From NCBI GenBank assembly GCA_018292915.2, contig JACVVK020000296.1:123501-187500 (forward strand): 64,000 nucleotides of DNA, read 5' to 3'. This document shows positions 23,357-35,449 of this stretch, one piece after another. Made by a program: the position numbers and the translations under genes. Below the pieces are notes generated by a model that was given only the letters and a program-made list of their open reading frames with translations, ran no database searches and had not been told where the DNA came from. Positions within the stretch are counted from its first letter, which is position 1; every line of letters begins with the position of its first letter. The DNA is from Batillaria attramentaria (lineage: Eukaryota > Mollusca > Gastropoda > Batillariidae).

Positions 23357-23968
23357 TTTAGCGTCAGTAATTAGCATTTGATTGCCCACGACGTAGTCCC
23401 GTTTGAACAAAACCAACTTCTCAAAAATGAGCCTTGACCGGATCGAGCAGTGGTGATCAAGTAGCTCTCTGTCTCACACACACACACACACACACACACA
23501 GCCACACACAGCCATTTCACTGGGCTGATACAGATTGAACCTAAGTCAGACACGCCCACAAACTGATAGAGAGAGAGAGAGAGGGAGAGAGAGTGATGTG
23601 CGAGCCACCAGTTCTCACAAAGCGTCTGTCGACTGCACATTCGGCCATTACACACCTGTCTTCGATATCGTCTTGCTGACAGTTTGAACAGAGGATACCA
23701 CATCAGTTAACGGAAATGGAGGACAGTGCACTTGAAGAAAGGTCTGTTGATCATTTTTGGTGGACTGTTAGATTCACTTAAAGTTTTATTTTCGATCTAA
23801 ACACATTCAAACGCCCCCAAAGGTGGTGCATTGCATGGTGGTCCTAGGTCGGCATTAAAAACTACCCCGCTCTTAGTGATCTATTTGTCTTTTTTTGTTT
23901 TGATTTACTCATTCGGGCTCTGTTGTGTTGACCACAGAGGTTTTGGATCAGAGACAGCACACAGGCAA
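23357..23968. other. Upstream of GIMAP gene 2 exon 1; degenerate R-family piece
   Basis: 23380-23445 resembles the R family in minus orientation (GTCCCGTTTGAACAAAACCA, AAAAATGAGCCTTGACCGG). (CA)n 23475-23510 and (GA)n 23571-23593 follow. A promoter for GIMAP gene 2 is expected here or upstream, but I cannot point to one. Confidence 0.4.
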
Positions 23969-24122
23969 ATGGGCGTTTTTGATCTACTGCCGTCACTCCC
24001 TCAACTTCTGGTGGTGCTAGCACTTTCAATTATCTGGTTGCTGTGGCGCCAGAGATCCCTGGATGTCCACGCTGTCAAGGAACGTCCGACAAGAGAGCCG
24101 ATTCTGAAGAGGAGTCCAGTTG
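23969..24122 (+). CDS. Probable first coding exon of GIMAP gene 2 (N-terminal membrane segment)
   Basis: The exon encodes 51 residues plus one base, then the donor G|GTTAGT. After MGVFDLLPSLPQ it has a hydrophobic stretch (about residues 13-26, LLVVLALSIIWLLW) followed by basic residues, the same design as exon 1 of GIMAP gene 1. Its phase-1 end matches the exon at 33173, which needs one incoming base. Against it: the intron would be 9 kb and carries a tandem duplication. The frame is open upstream to another ATG at 23831, so the start could be earlier. It could instead belong to a GIMAP gene whose other exons were lost. Confidence 0.62.
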
Positions 24123-24127
24123 GTTAG

Positions 24128-24195
<68 letters not shown>

Positions 24196-24253
24196 TGTTA
24201 TGCTGTGTTGAAGATAAACTGATCGATTATATAAAAAAATCGCACTGGTTTAC

Positions 24254-24328
<75 letters not shown>

Positions 24329-26880
24329 TGCCATTCCTCAGGCTACAACCTGAATTGAGCCCCAGGTCGGATACCCGGTGGGATTTGCACACGGGATTTA
24401 ATTTAATTAGCACACCAGTCACAGGTTCTTTTCGCAAATAATAGATTTTGTGTCAACAACCCTCTATAATCACGAAGGCTGAAAAGAGATATCCAGCTGT
24501 TCCGAAGATGTCATTTATTCAAATGACAATTGTTATTCATAGCATATCGTAGCAAATGCTGGATAAAGCTTGGAACGCAGAGCAGTTTTCCCACAATCAA
24601 GGTAGGATAGAAACAAAATAGTGCAAACTCAAAGGTCCCTAATAATACATTGTGCATTACGGTAAACTCAAACAACTGAAATAATACCTTGTTAAATTGT
24701 CACTCATTCGCATGCTGTACACTGCAGAATAGAGAGAGAGAGAGAGAGAGAGAGAGGATACTCCATAAATGTGGCGGAGGAAACCGGCGGATAGAAATGC
24801 AATAACAGCGTTATTTGTTCCTGGTCATTCCCACTGAATTGCTCATTCAAGTCAAAAACGTGGACGACTACTGAGAATCTGACTCGCTACAACTCAGTGT
24901 TCACCGTGGAGAAATTAGAGAAAGATAGAAACGTTCGTCGGCTAACATTCTTCGTCGTTTCATGACGTCATTATGAGCCGAAGACGCGCGCACAAATCTG
25001 TAGCATAGCAGCGGCCTTCATCGGCGGTACGCGTTCCACTCTCTGGGGCACAGAGTCTTTCAGTGGAAAGTACCTCTGTGCACGGTGGGGAAATGGCGCT
25101 CACTGCGCTACCGTGACGGGCCTAAATTGTCTCGGTGCTCTCAAACACAAGGTCGCGCCCTATGTCATCCTTGATCAGCTTTGAACCCAGAGGGATCCTC
25201 AATGGCGCAAGTGATGGCAGGCTGTCTTCAGAGTGAAAGTAGGCGTGTTTCTGAATCAGAGACATACATAACATGTCTCTGTCTTAATGGACAGATCTAT
25301 TATTACATTCAGTCCTAGAGCACGGGTGTGTATGCTTTTGTAATCGTCTCTTATTCCACCACAAGGCAGGTACGTGATCGTCTGCACCGTGCAATAATAC
25401 TTGCTTGTAGAGTGCAACACCTTGGCCTGTCAGAGTGCAACCCCCTTTCCGTTTACTCACATCCTGTTGGATCAGTGCACCACGTAAACAGTGCCATCAA
25501 AGCGCAGCAATAATTGTCCGCTGGCAAAGATTTTGCCCAAACAAAAAGTGGTCGGATATTCAAGACTTCGTTTCAAATCGAATCATATGACATACAAGTC
25601 TTCGCTTTTCTAAAAAAAATTCGCCATTTTTGAAAATGGCGCTGGGTGTAAGCAGTCACATTTTCACGCCCCGCCGAAAAGGGACTGCACTCTGGAGTCT
25701 ATACGCGTTCGTGACAGAGTGGTGTCCCTTCACTCGATCTGCATCTGGCTTCACTCCCTTGATCATTGAACGCACTGTCAGGTTTGTGTTTTCGAACTGT
25801 TTACCTAATATATTTTTCTGCATGGAGGGTGTTTACGTCTTTTGTTATATCTCGCATGTGTATTTGCGAGTGCATGAGTCTTTGGAAGAACAAATTTGAA
25901 CAATGCTGTTGTCGAAAAGCGATGAATGGAATGAATGAATGCACGCCATTTTGGCTGGTGATCACGTCACTACTAGGATGTAAACAACACAGCGAGATGG
26001 CTCCAAATGGTAGGTCTCTTTGGAGACTGATTGCTCGTAATCCACGGCTTATCAGTTCTCATAAATGTGCAAGACAACAGTGAATATGTTTAAAAATCAC
26101 CAAATTATAGTGTCATTGTACCTACCGCAGTAGCACGGTCAGAAGAAGGGGCCGAAGGTGCGATCGGAAAAAGCACACTTTTCACGACGAAGATCAGAAC
26201 CTTCGCCCGTGTCAAAGTTCATGCGCATGCGCACTCGCGGCAATGCTAAAAATAAACGAGAATCCCGACGACGAAGATCGGCCGACGAACGTTTCTATCT
26301 TTCTCTATTATTACAAAATCTTCGGTGCGGTTATGCTAGTAAACCTCCTTTACGTTGGGAGGATAGTCAAGGGGCGGTGGGACTGGAAAAAAGCTTTGTA
26401 TGGCCGTGATACAGGCAAACTTGGGCTGAAAAATTCTGCTAACAAAGGATACTCACCATACTGAGTCAAGGCGACCTCTCACCAAGAGGGAATGCTACTG
26501 CTACTCGTCTGATAGGGCATCAAGAAAGGAAAGAGCCGTTACAGAAATTTAATTATTTTTCAATAATTCTCATTTGCATAAGTATCCCTCTATATATCAC
26601 GAAGGCTGAAGCTCACTGATAGTGGGGACAAAACAATTCAAACAGAAAAGACACAAGCGGCTGATGCTAAAATGTGTCATTTATTCAAATGACAATAATA
26701 TTGTTATTCATAGCAAATCATAGGTATGCAAAGCAAAGGAATTTTCTCACAAAGAAGATAGGGTAAAAATGAATTAAACGGCCAAAGGCAATGAGACCTA
26801 CCTGTGGTCTGATTGTCACCCCACCCGAAAGTCTGCAGGGAGACCAAACCGGTACAATTGTCTGTTGAAGGAGAGTTGTG
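24049..26880 (+). repeat. Tandem duplication, unit 1 (2.8 kb)
   Basis: Starts inside exon 1 of GIMAP gene 2 at CCAGAGATCCCTGGATG and ends at GAAGGAGAGTTGTG. It is nearly identical to 26881-29690 apart from scattered substitutions and microsatellite lengths. The interior holds (CT)n(GT)n 24128-24190, (CT)n(CA)n 24255-24325 and (GA)n 24730-24757. Related ends lie at 24450-24610 and 26585-26770 (TCACGAAGGCTGAA, TCATTTATTCAAATGACAAT). An inverted pair lies at about 24910-24960 and 26262-26320 (GAAAGATAGAAACGTTCGTC). No gene of its own was recognised. Confidence 0.93.
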
Positions 26881-26954
26881 CCAGAGATCCCTGGATGTCC
26901 ACGCTGTCAAGGAACGTCCGACAAGAGAGCCGATTCTGAAGAGGAGTCCAGTTG
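26881..26954 (+). pseudogene. Duplicated 3' half of GIMAP gene 2 exon 1 with intact splice donor
   Basis: A copy of 24049-24122 (encoding RSLDVHAVKERPTREPILKR-like sequence), again followed by G|GTTAGT. It lacks the ATG and the membrane segment. The base run before it ends in GTGCCAG, a possible but poor acceptor, so it is either silent or an optional mini-exon. Confidence 0.7.
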
Positions 26955-26962
26955 GTTAGTAT

Positions 26963-26970
26963 CTCTCTCT

Positions 26971-27021
<51 letters not shown>

Positions 27022-27078
27022 TGCTATGCTGTGTTGAAGATAAACTGATCGATTATATAAAAAAATCGCACTGGTTTA

Positions 27079-27138
<60 letters not shown>
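26963..27138. repeat. (CT)n(GT)n and (CT)n(CA)n microsatellites in unit 2
   Basis: (CT)n(GT)n at 26963-27015 and (CT)n(CA)n at 27080-27138, separated by unique sequence. Unit 1 has longer CT and shorter GT and CA runs at the same places. Confidence 0.9.
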
Positions 27139-27142
<4 letters not shown>

Positions 27143-29690
27143 TGCCATTCCTCAGGCTACAACCTGAATTGAGCCCCAAGTCGGATACCCGGAGGGATTT
27201 GCACACGGGATTTAATTTAATTAGCACACCAGTCACAGGTTCTTTTCGCAAATAATAGATTTTGTGTCAACAACCCTCTATAATCACGAAGGCTGAAAAG
27301 AGATATCCAGCTGTTCCGAAGATGTCATTTATTCAAATGACAATTGTTATTCATAGCATATCGTAGCAAATGCTGGATAAAGCTTGGAAAGCATAGCAGT
27401 TTTCCCACAATCAAGGTAGGATAGAAACAAAATAGTGCAAACTCAAAGGTCCCTAATAATACATTGTGCATTACGGTAAACTCAAACAACTGAAATAATA
27501 CCTTGTTAAATTGTCACTCATTCGCATGCTGTACACTGCATAATAGAGAGAGAGAGAGAGAGAGAGGATACTCCATAAATGTGGCGGAGGAAACCGGCGG
27601 ATAGAAATGCAATAACAGCGTTATTTGTTCCTGGTCATTCCCACTGAATTGCTCATTCAAGTCAAAAACGTGGACGACTACTGAGAATCTGACTCGCTAC
27701 AACTCAGTGTTCACCGTGGAGAAATTAGAGAAAGATAGAAACGTTCGTCGGCTAACATTCTTCGTCGTTTCATGACGTCATTATGAGCCGAAGACGCGCG
27801 CACAAATCTGTAGCATAGCAGCGGCCTTCATCGGCGGTACGCGTTCCACTCTCTGGGGCACAGAGTCTTTCAGTGGAAAGTACCTCTGTGCACGGTGGGG
27901 AAATGGCGCTCACTGCGCTACCGTGACGGGCCTAAATTGTCTCGGTGCTCTCAAACACAAGGTCGCGCACTATGTCATCCTTGATCAGCTTTGAACCCAG
28001 AGGGATCCTCAATGGCGCAAGTGATGGCAGGCTGTCTTCAGAGTGAAAAGTAGGCGTGTTTCTGAATCAGAGACATACATAACATGTCTCTGTCTGAATG
28101 GACAGATCTATTATTACATTCAGTCCTAGAGCACGGGTGTGTATGCTTTTGTAATCGTCTCTTATTCCACCACAAGGCAGGTACGTGATCGTCTGCACCG
28201 TGCAATAATACTTGCTTGTAGAGTGCAACACCTTGGCCTGTCAGAGTGCAACCCCCTTTCCGTTTACTCACATCCTGTTGGATCAGTGCACCACGTAAAC
28301 AGTGCCATCAAAGCGCAGCAATAATTGTCCGCTGGCAAAGATTTTGCCCAAACAAAAAGTGGTCCGACATTCAAAACTTCGTTTTAAATCGAATCATATG
28401 ACGTACAAGTCTTCGCTTTTCTAAAAAAAATTCGCCATTTTTGAAAATGGCGCTGGGTGTAAGCAGTCACATTTTCACGCCCCGCCGAAAAGGGACTGCA
28501 CTCTGGAGTCTATACGCGTTCGTGACAGAGTGGTGTCCCTTCACTCGATCTGCATCTGGCTTCACTCCCTTGATCATTGAACGCACTGTCAGGTTTGTGT
28601 TTTCGAACTGTTTACCGAATATATTTTCCTGCATGGAAAGTGTTTACGTCTTTTGTTATATCTCGCATGTGTATTTGCGAGTGCATGAGTCTTTGGAAGA
28701 ACAAATTTGAACAATGCTGTTGTCGAAAAGCGATGAATGGAATGAATGAATGCACGCCATTTTGGCTGGTGATCACGTCACTACTAGGATGTAGACAACA
28801 CAGCGAGATGGCCCCAAATGGTAGGTCTCTTTGGAGACTGATTGCTCGTAATCCACGGCTTATCAGTTCTCATAAATGTGCAAGACAACAGTGAATATGT
28901 TTAAAAATCACCAAATTATAGTGTCATTGTACCTACCGCAGTAGCACGGTCAGAAGAAGGGGCCGAAGGTGCGATCGGAAAAAGCACACTTTTCACGACG
29001 AAGATCAGAACCTTTGTCCGTGTCAAAGTTCATGCGCATGCGCACTCGCGGCAATGCTAAAAATAAACGAGAATCCCGACGACGAAGATCGGCCGACGAA
29101 CGTTTCTATCTTTCTCTATTATTACAAAATCTTCGGTGCGGTTATGCTAGTAAACCTCCTTTACGTTGGGAGGATAGTCAAGGGGCGGTGGGACTGGAAA
29201 AAAGCTTTGTATGGCCGTGATACAGGCAAACTTGGGCTGAAAAATTCTGCTAACAAAGGATACTCACCATATTGAGTCAAGGCGACCTCTCACCAAGAGG
29301 GAATGCTACTGCTACTCGTCTGTTAGGGCATCAAGAAAGGAAAGAGCCGTTACAGAAATTTAATTATTTTTCAATAATTCTCATTTGCATAAGTATCCCT
29401 CTATATATCACGAAGGCTGAAGCTCACTGATAGTGGGGACAAAACAATTCAAACAGAAAAGACACAAGCGGCTGATGCGAAAATGTGTCATTTATTCAAA
29501 TGACAATAATATTGTTATTCATAGCAAATCATAGGTATGCAAAGCAAAGGAATTTTCTCACAAAGAAGATAGGGTAAAAATGAATTAAACGGCCAAAGGC
29601 AATGAGACCTACCTGTGGTCTGATTGTCTACCCACCCGAAAGTCTGCAGGGAGACCAAACCAGTACAATTGTCTGTTGAAGGAGAGTTGT

Positions 29691-29825
29691 TTTCGTTTTT
29701 GTTTTGACCAGCTGAACGAGATATCTTCTTCCTACGTTTTAACGTAATCATACCTGCCATACTAGCCAGTCTGTCAAAAAAGTACACTTGTGCTAGGAAA
29801 GTTACTTCAACTGAGTAACCTCTGG

Positions 29826-29873
<48 letters not shown>

Positions 29874-31427
29874 GTGTGTGTGTGTGTCCTGCCATCTTTC
29901 TAGTTTACAACAAGTAGCACATACAGATTCTGGAATGCTGTTCACATTCTGGAACACAAAGCAGCAAAGTTTGGTGACTTGAAATGTAATAATTATTGTG
30001 TCATGGTATATGCTGAGCACTCAAGCTGACGCCCACCAAAATCATGGGTAGTTAACTTTCACAAGTATCGTTACAATTACTGCATTGTGTTGGCTACCCC
30101 CTAACTGAAGAAAGCGGCAGGTTCTGTAAGGTTGGTTTTTTGTTGTTGTTGTTGATGTTGTTGTTTTCTTGCGTTTTGTTTTTTCGGGTTTTTTTTTTTT
30201 TTTTTTTTGGGGGGGGTGGGGGGGGGGGGTCTTTTTTTTTTTTTTTTTTTTTGGGGGGGGGGGGAGGGATGCTGAGTAGAAAGGTGTCAAATGACACTGA
30301 CACTGGGTCATTGTGACCTGGCACCATGTGATACCGCAGCACATAAATGCTGTTTTGCCATGGTTACAAAGACTCTAACCACACACTTGATAATGATATA
30401 CGTTTACCGTTAATTCAGTTTTACTTTTTATATTTTATATGAAAAACTGTGATGACTGTATATCATTTGATTTATTTATTTAGCGACAAAACAAGGGTGA
30501 ATCCAAAGACAGCTTTCTGTTTTAAATTTTATTTGTTAACCAGACAATAAAGGTTTGAATGCAAGAAAATGATCTATTGCTCTCAGTCGAAGATTGCATT
30601 AGACACTAGAGTGCATGGCACTGTCTTGTAGCACTGCCACTAGTGGCAGTGTTACAGCATAGCACAATGCAAGGCAGGGGGAAGATGTAAAGGAAATTAC
30701 TGTACCGAGTCCCAACAAAGAAATGGCATTATCTTCCGAAACCTGCAACTGCATCGGCAAACACAACTGCTAATCAGTAATCTGAGCATAACAAATTTGT
30801 ACTAACGAGTAACATTAACCAGTTTAGTCACAGACCAGAGCAACTGATGTGTATTATTATTATCATTATTTACTTACTATTCAAGAACACCTTTGTAAGA
30901 GCATCATGACAGTCAAATAATAACTGTAACGCCCGAAGAGCAATGAACCGTTTGAGGTTAAACCTGGAATCTGCAGATTATCAAAAGTTAAAACCGTGCT
31001 GATTTAGAGGCAAATGTTATGCATTTTCGCAGCCTTCACAATGCCGGACTGTCGTGGGCGACAGGCTTGGACGCACGCTTGCATAAGCTGTACAGCCTGA
31101 AACGTGTCTGGCTGTATCATGGATAAAAATAAAGCATTTGCACGCTCGTCGCCTGCAGTCCCTGCAGCTTGTAATCAATGAAATGAACATGACAGTAAAT
31201 ATTCCGGAAATTCCTGGACTACATGAAATATAGACACGCTCATGCAACTTGATTCTGCGTTTGGTACCCTTCAGCGCTTGCAGGCTGTTCTGGAATAGGA
31301 GTGCGAGAGTGGAAAGTCGGGTCAGCGCGACGAGTAAACAACACAAGTATGCGAACAAACGTCACAGTTTGAGCATGAAATGAATGCATAATACTTGTTG
31401 TCATCCATTAGCGGCTTTTCTCTTTGA
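29691..31427. other. Intronic/intergenic, no gene; homopolymer and palindromic tracts
   Basis: Holds (GT)n 29829-29887 and alternating T and G runs 30187-30264. An imperfect palindrome of about 60 bp at 30612-30671 is centred on CCACTAGTGG. Nothing coding is recognised. Confidence 0.5.
30612..30671. other. Imperfect 60-bp palindrome
   Basis: Perfect core CACTGCCACTAGTGGCAGTG, with arms that continue to match in part out to TGCAT / ATGCA. No loop. Confidence 0.7.
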
Positions 31428-31440
31428 TCTCTCCCGTTGC

Positions 31441-31562
31441 TCGAATCCCGGCTGGGGCCAAATACTTGTGCTGGCCTTTTTCTCGTTGCTCCGTCTTTGA
31501 TATCACCCATAAGTATACGTGGTGGAAAAGGACGTTAAACTCCCAAACACCCACCCACCCAC
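31441..31562 (+). mobile_element. SINE-A, 5'-truncated, with 13-bp target duplication
   Basis: CGAATCCCGGCTGGGGCCAA through GTGGTGGAAAAGGACGTTAA to (CACC)n. TCTCTCCCGTTGC flanks it at 31428-31440 and 31563-31575. Confidence 0.92.
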
Positions 31563-31575
31563 TCTCTCCCGTTGC

Positions 31576-32396
31576 ACAATTGCGGGAATTCCACTGGTGC
31601 GATAACTCATGTGACACATCACATGACAATCATTTCCATGAGTTCCCTGCCAAGGTTTTATCTATATGAATGGAAAGAACACAGATAGAACCTATTGGCA
31701 GAGAATCATTGAAGGACGGGTATTACTACGCCTGGTGCGCGCTCACCCCGATCTTCAGATGTCAACACGGCCGGCAAAAACGAAACACGTTTACGGCTCG
31801 GTATTGGCGTTTCCAACTTCATCAACTATTTGTTAAAGTAAAAATATTGCTTTACCCGATACCTAACAAACACTATTTACTCAAATCATGGACAGTTTCA
31901 ACGAAAACTTACCAAAAACCGTTCTCACAAAGTTCAATCGAAGCTGGCACCGGACTTATTCGTTAACTTGACTGGTCATGGCAAGATAGGTGCAAATAAC
32001 GCTGTTAAATTTCAAAACGACAGTATTGCGTACTCAAATCAAAGACAGTTTCAACGCTATCCGACCAAAAACCTGTGACATAAAGCTGAATGGAGTCTAG
32101 TCACTGCATGTCGTCTGCTATCCGATGTGAAGGCAAGCGTATTCCTTGTCAGTCTAGATCTGATTCAACCGAAGCTCCTTGAATCGTTCGAATCATCCAA
32201 GCAAGTTATAAAATGTAGCTTTTGGTGGAAGGACACTTTAATCGTTGTACATGTACTCAAAATATTAGAAGCAACACTCACGAATCTTGATATTCTACAA
32301 AGAACCGAGGGGGGAAGATGCAAGTCTTGCAGCAGAAACCCGGCCGCTAGATCACGCTGTCATGACAGAGCGTAAACAGAGCTGTGCATGTTTCAA
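31576..32396. other. Intronic/intergenic, nothing recognised
   Basis: Two similar stretches, near 31870-31930 and 32030-32080 (TACTCAAATC, GACAGTTTCAACG), suggest a weak local repeat. No open frame has family resemblance. Confidence 0.4.
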
Positions 32397-32450
32397 CCCT
32401 GTACCCGGGGCCGACGCTACTCTAGAGTAGCGTCGGTACCGGGTGCAGGG
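32397..32450. other. 54-bp palindrome without loop
   Basis: The arms CCCTGTACCCGG and CCGACGCTACTC mirror each other around TCTAGA at 32421-32426, with about three mismatches in 27 bp. A related CATGTT motif follows on either side. Confidence 0.88.
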
Positions 32451-32765
32451 ATGTTCATGTTTAGCATTGACTTCGCAAATTTCTGTTTGCTTCAAAGTGT
32501 TACCAGGTTTGTTTGTGTCTTCAGTCGAAGTTTAGAACTTGTGTTTTTGTTTGGGTTTGAGTGAACTGACATTGTATTGCTAGCGTAGGAAGGCGCACTT
32601 TATTCTGTCGTCGGCCTAATGATTTCCTGGCCACTCCTATTTTGCGCTGCTCAGGTTCAGCTCCAAAAAATAGCAGGTAGAGCAGTTTTTAGTCGGGTAA
32701 GCGCTCAAAATGCAGCATGAATGAGAGAGGATCATAAAGCCATTACACCACATAATTAATTGTTC

Positions 32766-32836
32766 CATGACATGATCCGTCCCTCAGCTTAAGTTCAGGG
32801 ACGGATCTGCGTCATGAAGCAAATACTCGTCGGTAT
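32766..32836. other. Stem-loop with conserved 3' flank (locus 2)
   Basis: Arms 32766-32784 and 32797-32816 (GATCCGTCCCT / AGGGACGGATC, extended by CATGAC / GTCATG). They are followed within 5 bases by AAATACTCGTCGGTAT, the same flank as at 9540. Confidence 0.8.
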
Positions 32837-33172
32837 TCAACAAAGCCATGTGGTGTGGCAGCTAATTATGCATATTTAGGGGAAAGTCCGACTGCGAAGT
32901 GTTAAAAAAAAATTGCTAACTGTTTGCAAACGTGGGCTGAAAAATCTGCAAACAAAGCATTGCATTATTTGGCAATTTTAAAACGCATGTATACATTTCT
33001 GTAAATATAGATCTTATGTGTTGTGGCATCCCATTCATAACGTTTGGTAGAACTGCAGAACCAGTCAGCATGGTGGCCCCGACAAATATTCGGTCGTGTG
33101 TATGTGCTGTATTTTGAAAATATCCGATTATGTGATGATGATAATTATAATGCACTTTTATTTAACACTCAG

Positions 33173-34405
33173 ACAAAATCAAAGCGGACAGGGTTATCCG
33201 TATTGTGCTGATTGGCAAGACTGGTGCTGGCAAAAGCGCCACAGGGAACTCCATCCTGGGATCCAAGGCTTTTGACCCAGTTAGGAGGATGAGCTCTCAA
33301 ACACAGGTGTGCAAGAAAAAGGCGGCCAAGATCAATGACACTGAGGTGCAGGTAAGTATAAAGTAGATACGTTAATCCGTTCCATGTCTGTCTTTCGGTA
33401 TTCAGAATACCTTAACAAAATGCAGATGTAATGAAATCGTCGCCGAATCATTTGTTCAGGTGAAGATTAGTATCAGCTTCACAAACTTGCAAAAGCCTTC
33501 ATCAGTTTCGACTGCATTGCCAAACGTGAAGGTGTGGTGATATAAATTAAGTATCGCAGCAATCGGCACGATAGTGTAGACCACAGAAGTTGCAGATTTC
33601 ACCTTATCCTGTTCATTCCTCTCAATAGGTTGTTGATACACCTGGAGTCGTGGACACGGACCGGGACCAGGCAGAGGTTGAGAAGGAAATTACAAAATGC
33701 ATTTGCCTAAGTGCCCCGGGACCCCATGTTTTTATAATGACTGTAAGACTGTGCGATAGATTCACTGCTGAAGAATTTGCGGCATACGAAATGCTAAAAA
33801 GAATGTTTGGGGATAAAGTTGTTAATTACATGATCATTGTTTTTACTAACGCGGACCAGCTTGACGGCATGAGCGTTGAGGAAATTTTGAAAACCGCTCC
33901 GAAAAACATGAAACAAGTTCTGAAAGAAGTGAAGGACAGATACATAGCATTTAACAATAGCGCAGCAGTTGCTGATGAAGCCAAAGACAAGCAAGTTGTA
34001 GATCTCATGAAACAGATCGAAGATTTGAGAGGCACCTTCGGTGCTCACGAACAGTTCTTTACAAACCCCGTAATTGAGGAAACCGAGAAGGAAATAGAAG
34101 AGAAAGTGAAAGAACTTTCAGACAAACTCAGTGTCGGGGACAAAGAAGCTAGAGAAATTTTTATGGATCAGATTGAAAATGACCAGCAGACTTCCTTTCT
34201 TAAGCAGGTCGGGAGAGTTATAAGGCGTTTGATCACAACGGCTGTGGCAGCAGTATCAGGAGGGGCCGGTATCTTGGCAATCCGTCTAGCAGTAGAAGGT
34301 GGCGCTGCTGCTGCTTCTACAGCTGCTGCAACAGCATCTGTTTCAACTGCTTTGGGATCACTTGTAGCGGCCGACAAAGCAAAGAAGTTGTGTGCTGTCA
34401 TGTAA
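33173..34405 (+). CDS. AIG1/GIMAP-type GTPase, GTPase domain and C-terminus (gene 2, exons 2-3)
   Basis: Exon 2 (33173-33351) starts after TTTAACACTCAG and ends CAG|GTAAGT. Exon 3 (33629-34405) follows CTCAATAG. With the likely exon 1 at 23969-24122 the protein is 369 residues. The P-loop GKTGAGKS is at 66-73, followed by SATGNSILGSKAF. DTPGV begins exon 3 (114-118). The GIMAP box LSAPGPHVFIMTV, a G4-like TNAD and FNNSAA follow. A long charged helical region (EETEKEIEEKVKELSDKL) precedes a strongly Ala-rich hydrophobic segment (residues about 300-355) and the final CAVM, a CaaX box. The hydrophobic tail plus a lipid site suggests membrane attachment at the C-terminus. GTP binding and membrane scaffolding are family knowledge. 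Immune function is inference. Confidence 0.9.
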
Positions 34406-34836
34406 AATATGCACCACAGAAACCCGCTTCCTCATTGCTGGCCGGCAACTCATAAATGCCAGTCTTTTGTACTCTACTGAATTTGGTACTTTACATTTGC
34501 AAACATATACGGGTTTATTGAGCAGTCAAAAGCAATTTTTAAATATTGGCACATTCAGATCAAACGCTACAGAAATGACAGTGACATCAATATCAACATG
34601 ATACGGAGCTTCGCCGGAATTTTCCTTTTCTCAGGAACGCTAGCTTCAACAAGAACGGTTTGTTATGAGAAACCACTGACGTTTCTTGATCGATGTTGCT
34701 CTGCGAATCAGGATGAAGAATCAGGAGGTCAACGAAGGGAGTGTGAGGAAGAGAAGCGGTTAGGCGGGGGGGGGGGGGGGGGGTGTAAGTTGGTCTGTCG
34801 CTGAATCCGTTTTAACAATATTTTACATTTCCTGCT
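34406..34836. other. 3' flank of GIMAP gene 2
   Basis: Probable 3' UTR. No AATAAA was found close to the stop. A G-run lies at 34766-34783. Confidence 0.4.
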
Positions 34837-35244
34837 TTTACACGGTCTGGGCACGCATGCAAAACTCGAGGTTAAGGATTTTAACCCTGGGCTAAACTTT
34901 AACCTCGATCTAAAATAGCTCTATGGTTAAATTTTCGCATGCACGAGTCGAGATCACCTCTATCTAGCTACAGTCGGGGGTCAGACTATCGGGCTGATTT
35001 CGGGCTGATAAGTCCGCTAACCCCGGGTTAGCGAGAAGCAAAGATTGCATCAATTGCACTGAATCGGTAAAAAAAAAAAAAAAAAAAAAAGGCAGCTTTT
35101 ACGCTCATACTGCGTTTTCCGTGACCGTCTAACCCATTTGACATCTTTGGTGATGTGTAAATATTCAAAAAGCTCAAGTTTGGAGGTTCTTACGACCACT
35201 GACAGTAACAAAGACGACAATGAACTTTCGATTCGGCAAGCACC

Positions 35245-35449
35245 CGCCGTACACCGGCTGTGCTAAGAAACGCGTGGCAGCCTTGGTTGAGTTAGTGTTC
35301 ATGCCGCGGCAAAAGCACGTTGGTGGTAAGTGTCTTCATGAAATTTCTGAGGCAATATTTTTTTTTTAATATTCTTACCATCAACGCGGCATGGACACTA
35401 ATACAGCCAAGGCAACTGTGCGTTTCTCAGCACAACCGGTTGTACGGCG
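35245..35449. repeat. Foldback (MITE-like) inverted repeat, 65-bp arms
   Basis: 35245-35308 and 35385-35449 are imperfect inverted copies (CGCCGTACACCGGCTGTGCT versus CGCCGTACAACCGGTTGTGC), both reaching TTAGTGTYCATGCCGCG. The loop is about 76 bp and includes a T-run. Confidence 0.8.

Larger units (their letters stand above)
26881..29690 (+). repeat. Tandem duplication, unit 2 (2.8 kb)
   Basis: Second unit, directly adjoining the first. It ends at GAAGGAGAGTTGT (29690), after which the unrelated TTTCGTTTTTGTT follows. The 89-residue frames at 25630 and 28441 differ at only a few residues, which reflects the recent duplication and not coding constraint. Confidence 0.93.

Noticed and set aside
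25630..25899. 89-residue frame conserved with 28441-28710
   Set aside because: Conservation is explained by the recent tandem duplication. No domain, no start context, and neighbouring non-coding sequence is equally conserved.
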